The notes: generated by a model from the letters alone, not told the origin. 64,000 nt of DNA from Rhodopseudomonas pseudopalustris (GCF_900110435.1 NZ_FODT01000001.1:62001-126000), one strand, 5' to 3'. Positions 1-9,587 are shown, counted from the first letter of the stretch. A program made the numbers and translations.

Positions 1-440
1 TCGTTGCAGACCGCGACCGGGCGCTCCTTGCCGTAGGAAATCGTCCGCATCCGGGACGGCTCGATGCCGCGCGAGGAGAGATAGTTGCGGACCGACTGCG
101 CCCGGCGAGCGCCCAGCGCGATGTTGTATTCGCGGGTGCCGCGCTCGTCGGCATGTCCCTCGATGGTGAAGGAGTAGCGATTGTAGGTCTGCAGCCACTG
201 TGCCTGCTTGTCGAGAGTCGCCGCCGCCTGCGGCGAAAGTTCGGTCTGGTCGCTCTCGAAGAACACGCGGTCGCCGACGTTGACGACGAAATCCTGCTGG
301 CTGCCGGGAGTCGCCGCGCTGGCCATTGCTCCATCGGAGCCGAGACCCGTCTTGTTGTTGGCGCAAGCCCCCATCGACAGGGCCACCGCGAGCACCGCGG
401 CCAGCTTCAATCCCTGGAGGATTCGCTTCTGATGTGTCAT
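1..440 (-). CDS. pal: Peptidoglycan-associated lipoprotein Pal (3' end cut by the window edge)
   Basis: Outer-membrane lipoprotein that ties the outer membrane to peptidoglycan and works with TolB. The translation begins MTHQKRILQGLKLAAVLA, followed by a hydrophobic stretch and a lipobox-like GACANN, so Cys is near residue 27. An OmpA-like peptidoglycan-binding domain follows, with the recognisable GHADERGTREYN and a GARRAQSV stretch. The ATG at 440 is preceded by AGGCTCCGGA. The C-terminal part lies beyond base 1. It is the last tol-pal gene on this strand, but two unrelated genes separate it from tolB, so it may have its own promoter in the 441-782 gap. Confidence 0.95.
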   Translation of the reverse strand, partial: MTHQKRILQGLKLAAVLAVALSMGACANNKTGLGSDGAMASAATPGSQQDFVVNVGDRVFFESDQTELSPQAAATLDKQAQWLQTYNRYSFTIEGHADERGTREYNIALGARRAQSVRNYLSSRGIEPSRMRTISYGKERPVAVCN

Positions 441-710
441 TCCGGAGCCTCCACGCTCGCGATATTCGGACTGTGATCCGGTCTACAGGTCGATGGTTAA
501 GCGAACGTTCCGTCAACCTTGATGAGACGTTGCCGGCCCCGATCAAATGCCTCCGACCTGCGAAAAGCAATCGCGATGGTTAATGAGATGCAAATATGGC
601 GCGATGGTGAAGCAAGGCGCCGATTGCGCCTCTTTCGACCGCGACCGTGGGATCAACGGGACTCTTGACTACCGCCGCGGCGCGACTTTCCTGAAAGCCC
701 GCCCAAAACG
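441..710. other. Intergenic region upstream of pal, no gene seen
   Basis: Together with the terminator at 711-738 this fills the 340-base gap between pal and the acyltransferase-like gene. I see no convincing ORF. The part next to base 440 presumably carries the pal promoter, but I cannot point to clear -35/-10 boxes. Confidence 0.5.
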
Positions 711-738
711 CACAAAAGCCGCCGGAGGCCGGCGGCTT
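711..738 (-). terminator. Rho-independent terminator after the acyltransferase-like gene
   Basis: On the minus strand a perfect 9-bp stem (717-725 pairs with 729-737, three-base loop) is followed directly by TTTTGTG. It lies about 45 bases after the stop codon at 783 and would separate that gene from pal. Confidence 0.8.
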
Positions 739-782
739 GAGCGGTCATCGGGCGAGCGCCAAACGGCTCGCCGCCGGACTGA

Positions 783-1541
783 TCACATATAGCAGTCAGC
801 CGAGTTGACCGGCGCCGTGCTCGGCGCATCGGCCGACCGCAGCGTCGGCCCGGCGAAAGCCGCCGGACGTTCGAACAGCATCCGGCGCTCGAACGCACTT
901 GAACGCATAAACGGGAACCTCGCGTAGACCCGGTCGCGGATCTCCCGATAGTTGGCTCCCATCAGCCCGACCGGCTTTAGCAGGCCTGGAAACAGCCGCG
1001 GCTCGCACATCGGCTGCTGCAGAAATACGCGGCGGTAAAACGCTCTGTGCTCCGCGCGTACGGTCGCCAGCCCGATATCGGCGTCGAAATAGCAGCAGGC
1101 GATATAACCGAGCCGAACCGTGACATAGGGCAATTCCGGAAGACGCTCGATCCGATCGGGATCAGCGACGAAACGGGTGGGGTCGACGATGACCTTCCCG
1201 CGCTCGAGTTCGGGCTGCAAGATGTCAGGAAACACATCGACCGACGGCGACGTCGGCAACGATGGGGTGGCTACGCTGATTCGAATTGATCCCGACAGGG
1301 CGCCATCGACATGGATGCCGAATACCCAGGAGTTTGGCATCTCGTCATGGCTGTCCGTTACGAGCCCATCGGCGTTCGGCTCGATCGCCCCCTCGTTCAG
1401 ATAGGCGCGGTAGCGCAGTTGGTAGATCGCCTCTTTCTCGGCGACGGTCTCAGCCACCCGGTAGTCTATTCGATCGAGCAACTCGTGACCGCGCACTGCG
1501 GCAACGACGCGAGTCTTCTGCGCTTGTTGAGCAGAGCTCAT
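783..1541 (-). CDS. N-acyl amino acid synthase-like (FeeM/GNAT fold) protein
   Basis: 252 residues from the ATG at 1541, which has GGGTGG about six bases upstream; an in-frame start at 1598 is less likely. The core contains RYRAYLNEGAI, a FGIHVDGALSGSIRI strand, VIVDPTRFV and a late EHRAFYRRVF helix. This pattern is typical of FeeM-type acyltransferases, distant relatives of acyl-homoserine-lactone synthases in the GNAT fold. Known relatives transfer an acyl chain from acyl-ACP to an amino acid. The product here cannot be predicted. It lies downstream of the GGDEF-EAL gene on the same strand and is closed by the terminator at 711-738. No acyl carrier protein gene is nearby. Confidence 0.7.
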   Translation of the reverse strand: MSSAQQAQKTRVVAAVRGHELLDRIDYRVAETVAEKEAIYQLRYRAYLNEGAIEPNADGLVTDSHDEMPNSWVFGIHVDGALSGSIRISVATPSLPTSPSVDVFPDILQPELERGKVIVDPTRFVADPDRIERLPELPYVTVRLGYIACCYFDADIGLATVRAEHRAFYRRVFLQQPMCEPRLFPGLLKPVGLMGANYREIRDRVYARFPFMRSSAFERRMLFERPAAFAGPTLRSADAPSTAPVNSADCYM

Positions 1542-1701
1542 ATTACCACCCTGAATACGATGAACGCCCGCCTCAGAGGTTAACAAATCGCTAATCACAA
1601 CGCAAAGTGATTGAATCGTTAGGGTTAACCTCTCGCGCCCCTCCGAGACTTTTCGCGACGCCGGACTAAGTATTCGTTAAGGAGGGATTGGTCAGAAGCG
1701 A

Positions 1702-4044
1702 TCAAGCGATCGAGCGAAACGGCAGCACCAGAGGCTCGCCGTCCGTCTGTCGATTGCCGTGCGAAGCCGCGAGTAGCTGGCGGATTCGCGATGCGGGGAC
1801 CGGACGACTGAACAGATATCCCTGCCCTTCGGTCACGGTGCCTTCGGAGTTGATCCGTTCGAGCTGTTCGTTGGTCTCGATGCCCTCGACGACCACGGCC
1901 ATGCCGAGATCGGCGCTCAACCGTGCAACGCCGTGCAGCAGGGTCAGCGGCCGATCGCTGTCGATGCCCTCGAGGAAAGACCGATCGATCTTGACCTTCT
2001 GCAACGGGAAACTGTGCAGATAGCTCAGGCTGGAATACCCGGTGCCGAAATCGTCGAGCGAGATCCGCACGCCCTCGGCATGCAATTGCTCCAGAGCGTC
2101 GTGGGTGAACTGCGTGTTCCGCAGCAGCGACGATTCGGTAATCTCGATTTCGAGACGGCTGGCCGGCAGGCCCGAGACCTCGAGCGCATAGCGCACCTCG
2201 TTGATCACGTCGCGCTGATGGAACTGTTGCGAGGAGAAATTGACCGCGACGCTGACTTGCTCCGGCCACATCATGCATTCCATGCAGGCCTTGCGCAGGA
2301 TCCAGCGGCCGAGATCGACGATCAGCCCCATTTCCTCGGCCACCGGGATGATGTCGACCGGCGAGACCGTCCCGCGCACCGGATGATTCCAGCGCAACAA
2401 CGCCTCACAGGTCGCGATCCGGCCGGTCTTCAGGTTGACCAGGGGCTGGAAATAGAGCTCGAATTCCTCGTTGGCGAGCGCCTTGCGTAGGTCGAGTTCA
2501 AGGATGCGGCGCGCCTCGACGGTTTTCGCCATCTCTTCGCGGAAGAAGCAATAGGTGCCACGGCCATCGGCCTTGGCGCGATACAGCGCCATGTCGGCGT
2601 TCTTCAGCAGGATGTCGGCGCGGGTGGCCGGCGCAGTCAGCGCGATTCCGATCGAGGCGCCGATCTCGACGACGTGATGGTCGATCAGATAGCGGTCGCT
2701 CAGTCGATCGACGATCCTGCGCGCCAGCACCGCGGCGTCCTCGTTCGACCGAATATTCTGCTGAAACACGACGAATTCGTCGCCGCCGAACCGCGCGACG
2801 AAGTCCTCCGGGCGCAGCATGTCACGCAAACGGTCGGCGACCGCGCACAGCAGCCGGTCGCCGCAGGGGTGACCGAGCGTATCATTGACCTGCTTGAACT
2901 GATCGAGATCGATGAACAGCAGCGCAGAGAGAGCCGCTTTGTTCTGACCCTGCGAAGCCGTCAGAATTCGTTCGATCTCGTCGTGGAAATTGACTCGGTT
3001 GGGTAAGCCGGTGAGTTCGTCGTAGCGCGCCAGATGGATGATCCGCGCCTCGGCGTTTCGCCGCTCGGTGATGTCCTCAACCAGCACGACGGTGCCGCCG
3101 CCGGCCATCGGCTGGAACGTCCAGGACAACGATCGTGGCGTCGACTCGTCGCCGACGGTCACGATCTCGCCGGCCAGCGAATTGTCGACCTCCGACAGAA
3201 TCAATCTGCCGCTCGACGCCGAGATGGCGCCGATCGAAACGCAGGCGGCGACAATCTCGGTCGCGGTCGGCGCATTTTTGACGAGGCTGTCACGCAGCTT
3301 CATCATTTCGGTAAAGCGATGATTCATCACCGCCAGTCGCCCATCGGGGCCGAACATGCACAGACCGTGCGGCATGTTGTTCAGGGCGGTATCGAACTGG
3401 GCCGCCAGAGCGGATTCGCGTTCGCGGCCGAGCAGCGCGCGTACAAAGATCTGTTGCAGGCTGGTTGTGATGTGCTTGACGCCGACGAAAAACACGACGT
3501 TCAGCAACGCGAGGCCGGCATAGTAGATATTTCCATGCCAAGCCAAGGCGGCGGACATCGAGCCGCAGGCGAGCAATATCTGCAGATGGAATATCCACGG
3601 CCGGCCGTAGGTTCGGCCGGCGCCGGCTGCCATATAGCTCAAGGTGACGCACGTGCAGATCATATGCGCCACCGGGTCATCCGTCCCGATCAAGGCGATC
3701 ACGCACCAGAAGCCGAGCGCCGCTGCGTAGAGCATTGCGCCGATCTGATATCGCATTTCCCAACGCTGGGCGTCGTCCGGCGTCAACGTCCCTTTTCGAC
3801 GTTGATAATTGTGCATATCAATTGAACGTAGTGCACCGGTCGCAATCAGCAACAGGGCGCAGATCCACAGCAGATGGTTCCCGGTCTTGAGCGCGGTCAT
3901 GACCGCGGCGACGGCAGCCGACAGGGCGCCAGCGAACATCGGCGCAGGATTCTGGAACAGCGAATCAACAAGCGCAGCATAGATCGAGCGCGACATTTTC
4001 TGCTCGGTGGTCCCGTCTTGTGCCGCCAGTTGCATCCGCGCCAT
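1702..4044 (-). CDS. Membrane GGDEF-EAL cyclic-di-GMP protein with PAS-like region
   Basis: 780 residues. About six hydrophobic helices lie between residues 35 and 190. A PAS-like sensor segment occupies about 215-330. A GGDEF domain follows with the GGDEF motif at 420-424 and an RPED inhibitory I-site at 411-414. A C-terminal EAL domain has EAL at 547-549, DDFGTGYSSL, KIDRSF and VVVEGIET. Signature residues of both domains are intact, so both diguanylate cyclase and phosphodiesterase activity are possible; which dominates is not visible. It acts at the inner membrane. It sits between tolB and pal on the same strand. Confidence 0.93.
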   Translation of the reverse strand: MARMQLAAQDGTTEQKMSRSIYAALVDSLFQNPAPMFAGALSAAVAAVMTALKTGNHLLWICALLLIATGALRSIDMHNYQRRKGTLTPDDAQRWEMRYQIGAMLYAAALGFWCVIALIGTDDPVAHMICTCVTLSYMAAGAGRTYGRPWIFHLQILLACGSMSAALAWHGNIYYAGLALLNVVFFVGVKHITTSLQQIFVRALLGRERESALAAQFDTALNNMPHGLCMFGPDGRLAVMNHRFTEMMKLRDSLVKNAPTATEIVAACVSIGAISASSGRLILSEVDNSLAGEIVTVGDESTPRSLSWTFQPMAGGGTVVLVEDITERRNAEARIIHLARYDELTGLPNRVNFHDEIERILTASQGQNKAALSALLFIDLDQFKQVNDTLGHPCGDRLLCAVADRLRDMLRPEDFVARFGGDEFVVFQQNIRSNEDAAVLARRIVDRLSDRYLIDHHVVEIGASIGIALTAPATRADILLKNADMALYRAKADGRGTYCFFREEMAKTVEARRILELDLRKALANEEFELYFQPLVNLKTGRIATCEALLRWNHPVRGTVSPVDIIPVAEEMGLIVDLGRWILRKACMECMMWPEQVSVAVNFSSQQFHQRDVINEVRYALEVSGLPASRLEIEITESSLLRNTQFTHDALEQLHAEGVRISLDDFGTGYSSLSYLHSFPLQKVKIDRSFLEGIDSDRPLTLLHGVARLSADLGMAVVVEGIETNEQLERINSEGTVTEGQGYLFSRPVPASRIRQLLAASHGNRQTDGEPLVLPFRSIA

Positions 4045-4238
4045 CTACCTCTGTTCGATTGAAAGGTTTATCGGCTCGGAATGAAATATTTCTGAGGGAA
4101 TATCGTTAGCGGTTCGTTTGGATCCGTCCGCACGCAGAGACACTATCGTGTGATAGCCGAGAAACCCGGCCGTCGGGGCGTCGAACGGCAACCGGGCAAT
4201 CGGCATCGCCCGGGGAGCCAGCGGAGCTAATTTGACAG

Positions 4239-5588
4239 CTATGACAGCAGTGGCGACCAGGCCGGGTCGGACGCGTAGCCCGGGGTCGGAACCCGCAATT
4301 CGTTGCGGCCCGACACGTCGACCGTATAGAGCGACGGCCCCGCGTTCCCGCCCGGATCGCGGAAAAACATCAGCACGCGGCCGTTCGGCGCGAAGGTCGG
4401 CCCCTCATTGTGGAAGCCCGAGGTCAGAATTCGCTCGCCGGAGCCGTCGGGCTTCATGATGCCGATCGCGAACTGACCACCGCCCTGCTTGGTGAAAGCG
4501 ATGTAGTCGCCCCGCGGCGACCATACCGGGGTCGAATAGCTCCCGTCGCCGAAGGAAATGCGCTGCGCCTGCCCGCCGCCCGCCGGCATGATGTAGATCT
4601 GCGGCTTGCCGCCGCGGTCGGACTCGAAGCAGATCCGGGCTGCGTCGGGCGAATAGGACGGCGAGGTGTCGATCGCCGGCGTGTCGGTCAGCCGTGTCGT
4701 CGTCTTCGAGCGCAGGTCCATGACGAACAGATTGGAATTGCCGCCCTGCTGCAGGCTCATGATGATGCGCTGACCGTCCGGCGAAAACCGCGGCGCGAAC
4801 GACATTCCGGGGAAGTTGCCGACGATCTCGCGCTGCCCGGTCTCGATGTTGAACAGATAGACCTTCGGGTCGCCCTGACCGAACTCCATATAGGTGATTT
4901 CCTGGGTCGACGGCGAGAACCGGGGCGTCAGCACCAGATCGCTGCCGCGGGTCAGATAGCGAACATTGGCGCCGTCCTGGTCCATCAGCGCCAGCCGCTT
5001 GACGCGGCGGTCCGCCGGGCCGCTTTCATCGATGAACACCACGCGGCTGTCGAAGTATCCCTTCTCGCCGGTGAGCCGTTCGTAGATCTGGTCGGAGATG
5101 ATGTGGGCGATGCGCCGCCAGTATTCCGGCGAGGTGAAATACTGCTGGCCCGCGAGCTGCTGGCCGGTGGCGACATCCCACAGCCGGAACTCGGCCTTGA
5201 GGCGGCCGTCCGGCTGCCGCGTCATCCGGCCGGTGACCAGCGCCTGGGCGTTGATGCTGGTCCAGCTCTTGAACTGCGGCGGCACGTCGATGTTGGTGAT
5301 CTTCTCGAGATAGGCGGCCTGATCGATCGGCGCGAACAACCCGCTACGCTTGAGGTTGTTGGTGATCACCTGGCTGACGCCGCCGCCGACTTCATTGTCC
5401 GACGGCGTGCCGGCGACGAAGTTCGGGATCGCGATCGGCAGCGGCGCGACGTTGCCCTCGGTGATCTGCACGCGGGCCTGGCCGAAAGCGTCACGCGCCG
5501 GGCCGAGCGCGAGCGCGCCGGCCGCACTCGCTGCGGAGAGCATCAATTGTCTGCGATTCAAGTTGAGCGGCATGTTCGGGCAATCCAT
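4239..5588 (-). CDS. tolB: Tol-Pal system beta-propeller protein TolB
   Basis: 449 residues from the first ATG; a second in-frame ATG lies five codons later at 5573. Periplasmic partner of Pal and TolA in envelope constriction and outer-membrane stability. The N-terminal TolB domain is followed by WD-like repeats ([31 protein letters not shown]) of the six-bladed propeller. The export signal contains [14 protein letters not shown], with two arginines in a Tat-like context, whereas TolB usually carries a Sec signal. It follows tolA by 57 bases and is surely in the same operon. Confidence 0.97.
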   Translation of the reverse strand: MDCPNMPLNLNRRQLMLSAASAAGALALGPARDAFGQARVQITEGNVAPLPIAIPNFVAGTPSDNEVGGGVSQVITNNLKRSGLFAPIDQAAYLEKITNIDVPPQFKSWTSINAQALVTGRMTRQPDGRLKAEFRLWDVATGQQLAGQQYFTSPEYWRRIAHIISDQIYERLTGEKGYFDSRVVFIDESGPADRRVKRLALMDQDGANVRYLTRGSDLVLTPRFSPSTQEITYMEFGQGDPKVYLFNIETGQREIVGNFPGMSFAPRFSPDGQRIIMSLQQGGNSNLFVMDLRSKTTTRLTDTPAIDTSPSYSPDAARICFESDRGGKPQIYIMPAGGGQAQRISFGDGSYSTPVWSPRGDYIAFTKQGGGQFAIGIMKPDGSGERILTSGFHNEGPTFAPNGRVLMFFRDPGGNAGPSLYTVDVSGRNELRVPTPGYASDPAWSPLLS

Positions 5589-5645
5589 CGGGTCAGTCGT
5601 ATGCCGCGCGCGCTGCGGCGCCGGCGATCGTCAGCAAGCTTCGCA

Positions 5646-6623
5646 TCAGGTTCGCCGATCGGTGAACACAGGGGCGAAGAATTTCCACTCGTCGAAAAAC
5701 GCGGCGGGCAGATTGTACGGCTGGCACTCGATGATCGCCCGCAGCGCACTTTCCTGATAGACGCGCAGATAGGGCGTCGCCGGGTGGCCTTCCGGCTGCG
5801 GCATGCTTTCGAGCGAGCCGTCGCGCTTCAGGCGGATCACGAAGGCGGCTTCGGCGCGCTGCGCTTCGATGCCGCCATACGGCTTCTTCCAGCAGCGCTC
5901 GACCTGCGACTGGAACATCGCGCCCCAGGTCGCGGAATTATCCGCCGACTTGCCTTTCGAGAGCCCCAGTGCCGCGTTCGAATTCAGCGCGTCGCCCGCC
6001 ACGGCCTGCCGGGTCGGATCGCGCTTGTCGAGCAGCGCCGCGATCTTCGACTGGTCGAACACCCGCTCGGCCTTCGGCTTGACCGGCTCCGGCTTGGCGG
6101 CGGCCTCGGTCTGCGGCTTCGGCGGCGGCGGCTTTTTCTTCTCTTCCTTCTTCAAGGCCTCGGCGATCGGATCGACCTTCGGGTCCGGCTTCTTCTCCGC
6201 TTCCTTGGCCTCTTCCTTCGGCGGGTCGGGCTTCTTCTCCGCCTTCTTCTCTTCTTTCTTCGGTTCTTCCTTCACCACGGGCTTGGGAGGCTCGGGCTTC
6301 TTCTCGACCGGCTTTTCGACGGGCTTGGGCTGCGGTGGCGGCGACGTGTCGGTGACCACCGGGGCCTTCTCGCTGATCTTGCCGACGGTGTCCTCCACCG
6401 GCTTGGCCTCGGCGACCTTCTCGACCAGCGGCTTGGGATTTTCCTTCTTGCCGGTGCGCATCCCGGCCATCACCTTGGCGAGCTGATCTTCCGAGATGGT
6501 ATCGACCGCGACGGAATCCTGCGGCTCGAGCTCGAAGGCCTTCGACGAGAACGACAGCATGGCCCAGCCGAGCACGAGGACGTGCAACGCCACGGACGCC
6601 GCCAATGTCTTGTCGATCTTCAC
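5646..6623 (-). CDS. tolA: TolA-like energy-transducing envelope protein
   Basis: 325 residues. One N-terminal inner-membrane helix (about residues 8-27) is followed by a long Pro/Lys/Glu-rich spacer (about 80-195, many KPEPPK and EEKK units) and a compact C-terminal TolA/TonB-like domain with two cysteines (VERCWKKPYGG and IIECQPYN). It couples the TolQR motor to TolB and Pal across the periplasm. The low-complexity middle is normal for the family. It lies between tolR and tolB with short gaps, consistent with a tolQRAB operon. Confidence 0.93.
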   Translation of the reverse strand: MKIDKTLAASVALHVLVLGWAMLSFSSKAFELEPQDSVAVDTISEDQLAKVMAGMRTGKKENPKPLVEKVAEAKPVEDTVGKISEKAPVVTDTSPPPQPKPVEKPVEKKPEPPKPVVKEEPKKEEKKAEKKPDPPKEEAKEAEKKPDPKVDPIAEALKKEEKKKPPPPKPQTEAAAKPEPVKPKAERVFDQSKIAALLDKRDPTRQAVAGDALNSNAALGLSKGKSADNSATWGAMFQSQVERCWKKPYGGIEAQRAEAAFVIRLKRDGSLESMPQPEGHPATPYLRVYQESALRAIIECQPYNLPAAFFDEWKFFAPVFTDRRT

Positions 6624-6679
6624 CTTCAGAATTCCCGCTCCATCCTCACCGACGGCGCCTGCCTCGTCTCATCCCCTGC

Positions 6680-7150
6680 TCAAGAGCCCTGCTCCGGCAC
6701 GATGACGATATTCGCCTTGAAGCCGGCGGTCCGGATCTGCCCGAGCAGCTTCATCATGTCGGTATAGCAAACGTCCTTGTCGCCTCGAAGATAGACGACG
6801 TTGTCGGTTTCCGACCGGGTCGTCCGGATCGCCTTGATCTTCGACTCCATCTCCGCCGGCGCGACCGGGCTGTCGCCGAGATACAGCTCGACCTGCGAGT
6901 TGCAGCCGCCGCCGGTGCGCTTCACCGACAGCGTCAGCGGAGGCGAGTTCGACTGGATCTGCGCGCCGCCGCGTGCAATCGGCAGATCGATGTCGATCGA
7001 GGTGGTGAGCAGCGGCGCCGCGACCATGAAGATGATCAGCAGCACCAACATCACGTCGACCATCGGGGTGACGTTGATCTCCGCCATCACCGGGCGTTTG
7101 CGCCGGCGGCGTCCGCCGCTCCCGCCACCCGCGGCTATGTTCATCGCCAT
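6680..7150 (-). CDS. tolR: Biopolymer transport protein TolR
   Basis: 156 residues, ExbD/TolR family. A basic N-terminus (GGRRRRKRPVM) precedes the single membrane helix with the family motif EINVTPMVDVMLVLLIIF, whose Asp takes part in proton flow. A periplasmic domain follows. It forms the proton-driven motor with TolQ that energises TolA. Its neighbours are tolQ (38 bases upstream) and tolA (56 bases downstream). Confidence 0.96.
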   Translation of the reverse strand: MAMNIAAGGGSGGRRRRKRPVMAEINVTPMVDVMLVLLIIFMVAAPLLTTSIDIDLPIARGGAQIQSNSPPLTLSVKRTGGGCNSQVELYLGDSPVAPAEMESKIKAIRTTRSETDNVVYLRGDKDVCYTDMMKLLGQIRTAGFKANIVIVPEQGS

Positions 7151-7187
7151 GATCGGATTCTCACCTTGGCGCCCAACTGTGTTCGTG

Positions 7188-7901
7188 TCATGCGCGTTCG
7201 TCGATCTGTCGCGACAGGATGGCCGAGAACTCGTCCGCGAAACCCTCCAGCCGCTGGGTCTGGCGGTTCACTTCGGATGTGAACTTGTTATAGAAAATTG
7301 TCGCCGGAATTGCGGCGATCAGGCCGACGGCGGTCGCGAACAGCGCCTCGGCGATGCCGGGCGCGACCACCGCCAGCGAGGTGTTCTTGGACGCGGCGAT
7401 CGACTGGAAGCTCGACATGATGCCCCAGACAGTGCCGAACAGGCCGACGAAGGGGCCGGCCGAACCGACGGTCGCCAGCACCAGCAGACGCCGCTCCAAC
7501 CGCTCGACCTCGCGCGCGATCGAAACGTTCATCACCTTCTCGATCCGCATCTGCAGGCCGGCGAAGGAACGCGATTGGCTTTCGAACGAGCGTTTCCACT
7601 CGCGCATCGCGGCGACGAAACAGGCCGCCATCGAATGCGTCGGCTTGGCTGACAGGGTGCGGTACAGGTCATCGATCGACTCGCCCGACCAGAACGCCTG
7701 CTCGAAGCGATCCATCGCGCGCTTGGTACGCGAATAGAGCAGCAGCTTGTCGATCGCGATCGCCCAGACCCAGACCGAGCAGCCGATCAGTCCCAGCATC
7801 ACCGATTTGACGATCCAGTGGGCCTGCCAGAACAACGCGATCAGCGAAACGTCGGCGGATACCAGCGGCATGGCTGACTGAGTCACCTCGGCCGGGTTCA
7901 T
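7188..7901 (-). CDS. tolQ: Tol-Pal system proton channel protein TolQ
   Basis: 237 residues from the ATG at 7901, which has GAGAGG nine bases upstream; an upstream start at 7919 lacks that support. ExbB/TolQ family with three membrane helices: one near residues 20-40 (VKSVMLGLIGCSVWVWAIAI) and a C-terminal pair including VGSAGPFVGLFGTVWGIM. First gene of the tolQRAB operon. ybgC, which usually precedes tolQ, is 12 kb away at 20404. Confidence 0.96.
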   Translation of the reverse strand: MNPAEVTQSAMPLVSADVSLIALFWQAHWIVKSVMLGLIGCSVWVWAIAIDKLLLYSRTKRAMDRFEQAFWSGESIDDLYRTLSAKPTHSMAACFVAAMREWKRSFESQSRSFAGLQMRIEKVMNVSIAREVERLERRLLVLATVGSAGPFVGLFGTVWGIMSSFQSIAASKNTSLAVVAPGIAEALFATAVGLIAAIPATIFYNKFTSEVNRQTQRLEGFADEFSAILSRQIDERA

Positions 7902-8201
7902 AGTCGATTGTCCTCTCACGCAAGTGTTCGGCAGCAGCCGGCTTGGCGCCCGCTCCGGTTCTCCGCAGCCACGCTCCGCATTCTGGCAAAAAGCGCCACC
8001 GCCAGTTCCGCGTTGTCAGTTGGGATGGCCCGTCCAAAGCCGGGCCCTCAATCCCCTGCCAACGTGTCAAAACGAGGGCTGAAGGCGCATCTTGCTGGCT
8101 CTAACCAAACGCTAATCATGGTTAAAGAGAGGTTACCAGACCGGGAAAATACCCGTGATCGGACCGGGACCCGGCGGCGCGGGACGGCGCCCGCCGGCCG
8201 T
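7902..8201. other. Intergenic region upstream of tolQ
   Basis: Three hundred bases between tolQ and the ECF41 sigma gene, both on the minus strand. No ORF is convincing. It should hold the tolQRAB promoter, now that ybgC no longer precedes tolQ, but no clear promoter boxes are visible. Confidence 0.45.
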
Positions 8202-9107
8202 TCAATGCAGCGCGGCAGGGTTTCCGGGCAGCAGCAGGTGGCGCAGCTTGTCGGGATTGCGGACCACGTAGATCGCGACGATGCGGTCGTTTTCGATGGC
8301 GAGCGCGGAGGTCTGGATCAGGCCGTCCGGCTCGGTGGTGACGAAGCCCGGCAGTCCGTCGATCCGCCGGATCGCCACCAGGGCGGAGCCACCGGGGGCA
8401 TATTTGCGGGCGAGCCCTTCGAACAAGCGCGCGACCTTGGCGAGGCCGTAGATCGGGTTCAGCGTCGCCGGGCGCTTGCCGCCGCCGTCGCCGTAGAACA
8501 CCACATCGTCAGCCAGCAACGCGGTCAACGCCTTCAGATCGCCGCTGCGCGAGGCCTCGAAGAACGCGCCGGCGATCGCATGGCCACGTTCTTGCGACAC
8601 CGGAAACCGCGGCCGTTCCGCGCGGACATGGCCACGGGCACGCGCGGCGAGCTGGCGGCAGGCGGCGGCGTCGCGGTCGAGGGTGCGGGCGATCTCGTCG
8701 AAGCCGAGGCCGAACACGTCGTGCAGCAGAAACGCCGCGCGCTCGAGCGGCGACAGCCGCTCCAGCGCGAGCATCAGCGTCAGCGTGATATCGTCGCCGT
8801 CGTCGTCTGGCAGCGCAGTGATCAGCGGCTCGGGCAGCCACGGTCCGACATAGGTTTCGCGCCTGAGCCGCGCCGATTTCAGCACATCGAGACACAGCCT
8901 TGTCACCGTCCGGATGAGGAACCCGCCGGGGTCGCGCACCTGGGCACGATCCGTCCGGTGCCAGCGCAAGTAAGCGTCCTGCACGACATCCTCAGCCTCG
9001 GCGACCGAGCCGAGCATGCGGTACGCGACCCGGACCAGCCGCGCGCGCAGCGGCGCGAAGGTTGCCGCTGCGTCATCGGACGAGCTTTGGTCAGGAGGCC
9101 TTGGCAT
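8202..9107 (-). CDS. ECF41-family RNA polymerase sigma factor (SigJ-like) with SnoaL-like C-terminus
   Basis: 301 residues. Sigma-70 region 2 (VAYRMLGSVAEAEDVVQDAYLRW) and region 4 (about residues 115-165) are followed by a NTF2/SnoaL-like extension. All three signature motifs of the ECF41 group are present: WLPEP at 90-94, DGGGK at 207-211 and NPDKL at 283-287. In this family the extension controls activity in place of an anti-sigma factor, so none is expected nearby. The start overlaps the end of the upstream AhpD-like gene by 17 bases, implying translational coupling. Expression probably comes from the ECF41-type promoter at 9588-9614, which would make the pair self-activating. Confidence 0.93.
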   Translation of the reverse strand: MPRPPDQSSSDDAAATFAPLRARLVRVAYRMLGSVAEAEDVVQDAYLRWHRTDRAQVRDPGGFLIRTVTRLCLDVLKSARLRRETYVGPWLPEPLITALPDDDGDDITLTLMLALERLSPLERAAFLLHDVFGLGFDEIARTLDRDAAACRQLAARARGHVRAERPRFPVSQERGHAIAGAFFEASRSGDLKALTALLADDVVFYGDGGGKRPATLNPIYGLAKVARLFEGLARKYAPGGSALVAIRRIDGLPGFVTTEPDGLIQTSALAIENDRIVAIYVVRNPDKLRHLLLPGNPAALH

Positions 9108-9558
9108 GGGCGGCGGGGGCAGCCGGATGAATCAGCCGGAAGCCGATCGCCAGCCTGTTCCAGATGTTGATCGTGCCGATCAGCAGCGTCAGCTTGACCT
9201 GCTCGGCCTCGGTGAACTGTTGCTTCAGCATCTCGTAGTCCGTGTCGGGCGCGTGGGTCTGCGCGATCAGCGTCAGCGCTTCGGTCCAGGCCAGCGCGGC
9301 GCGTTCGCGATCACTATACACCGGCGACTCCCGCCAGGCATCGAGCAGATACAGCCGCTGCTCGGTCTCGCCATGGGCGCGGGCATCCTTGCTGTGCATG
9401 TCGAGGCAGAACGCGCAGCCGTTGATCTGCGAGGCGCGCATCTTCACCAGTTCGATCAGGCTCGATTCGAGCCCGCTGGCCTTGATGTAGGTCTCCAGCG
9501 CGACCATCGCCTTGTAGGCATCAGGCGCGGCAGCAGTCGGGTTCAGGCGCGGCTTCAT
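9091..9558 (-). CDS. Carboxymuconolactone decarboxylase/AhpD-like protein, ECF41 partner
   Basis: 155 residues from the ATG at 9558, which has AGGAGAG upstream; the open frame continues further up without a better start. The AhpD-type redox motif CAFCLDMH places cysteines at 48 and 51 and His at 55. Such proteins act as peroxidase-like reductants or decarboxylases; the substrate here is unknown. ECF41 sigma genes are characteristically paired with a gene of this class (carboxymuconolactone decarboxylase, oxidoreductase or epimerase), which is the controlled target. The next gene, overlapping it, is the sigma factor. Confidence 0.9.
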   Translation of the reverse strand: MKPRLNPTAAAPDAYKAMVALETYIKASGLESSLIELVKMRASQINGCAFCLDMHSKDARAHGETEQRLYLLDAWRESPVYSDRERAALAWTEALTLIAQTHAPDTDYEMLKQQFTEAEQVKLTLLIGTINIWNRLAIGFRLIHPAAPAAHAKAS

Positions 9559-9587
9559 CGGTCTCTCCTGTGGTTCTCTGACGACAG

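Noticed and set aside
4410-6767. 785-codon open frame on the plus strand
   Set aside because: It covers tolB and tolA antisense; composition is Arg/Leu-rich and no family signature appears.
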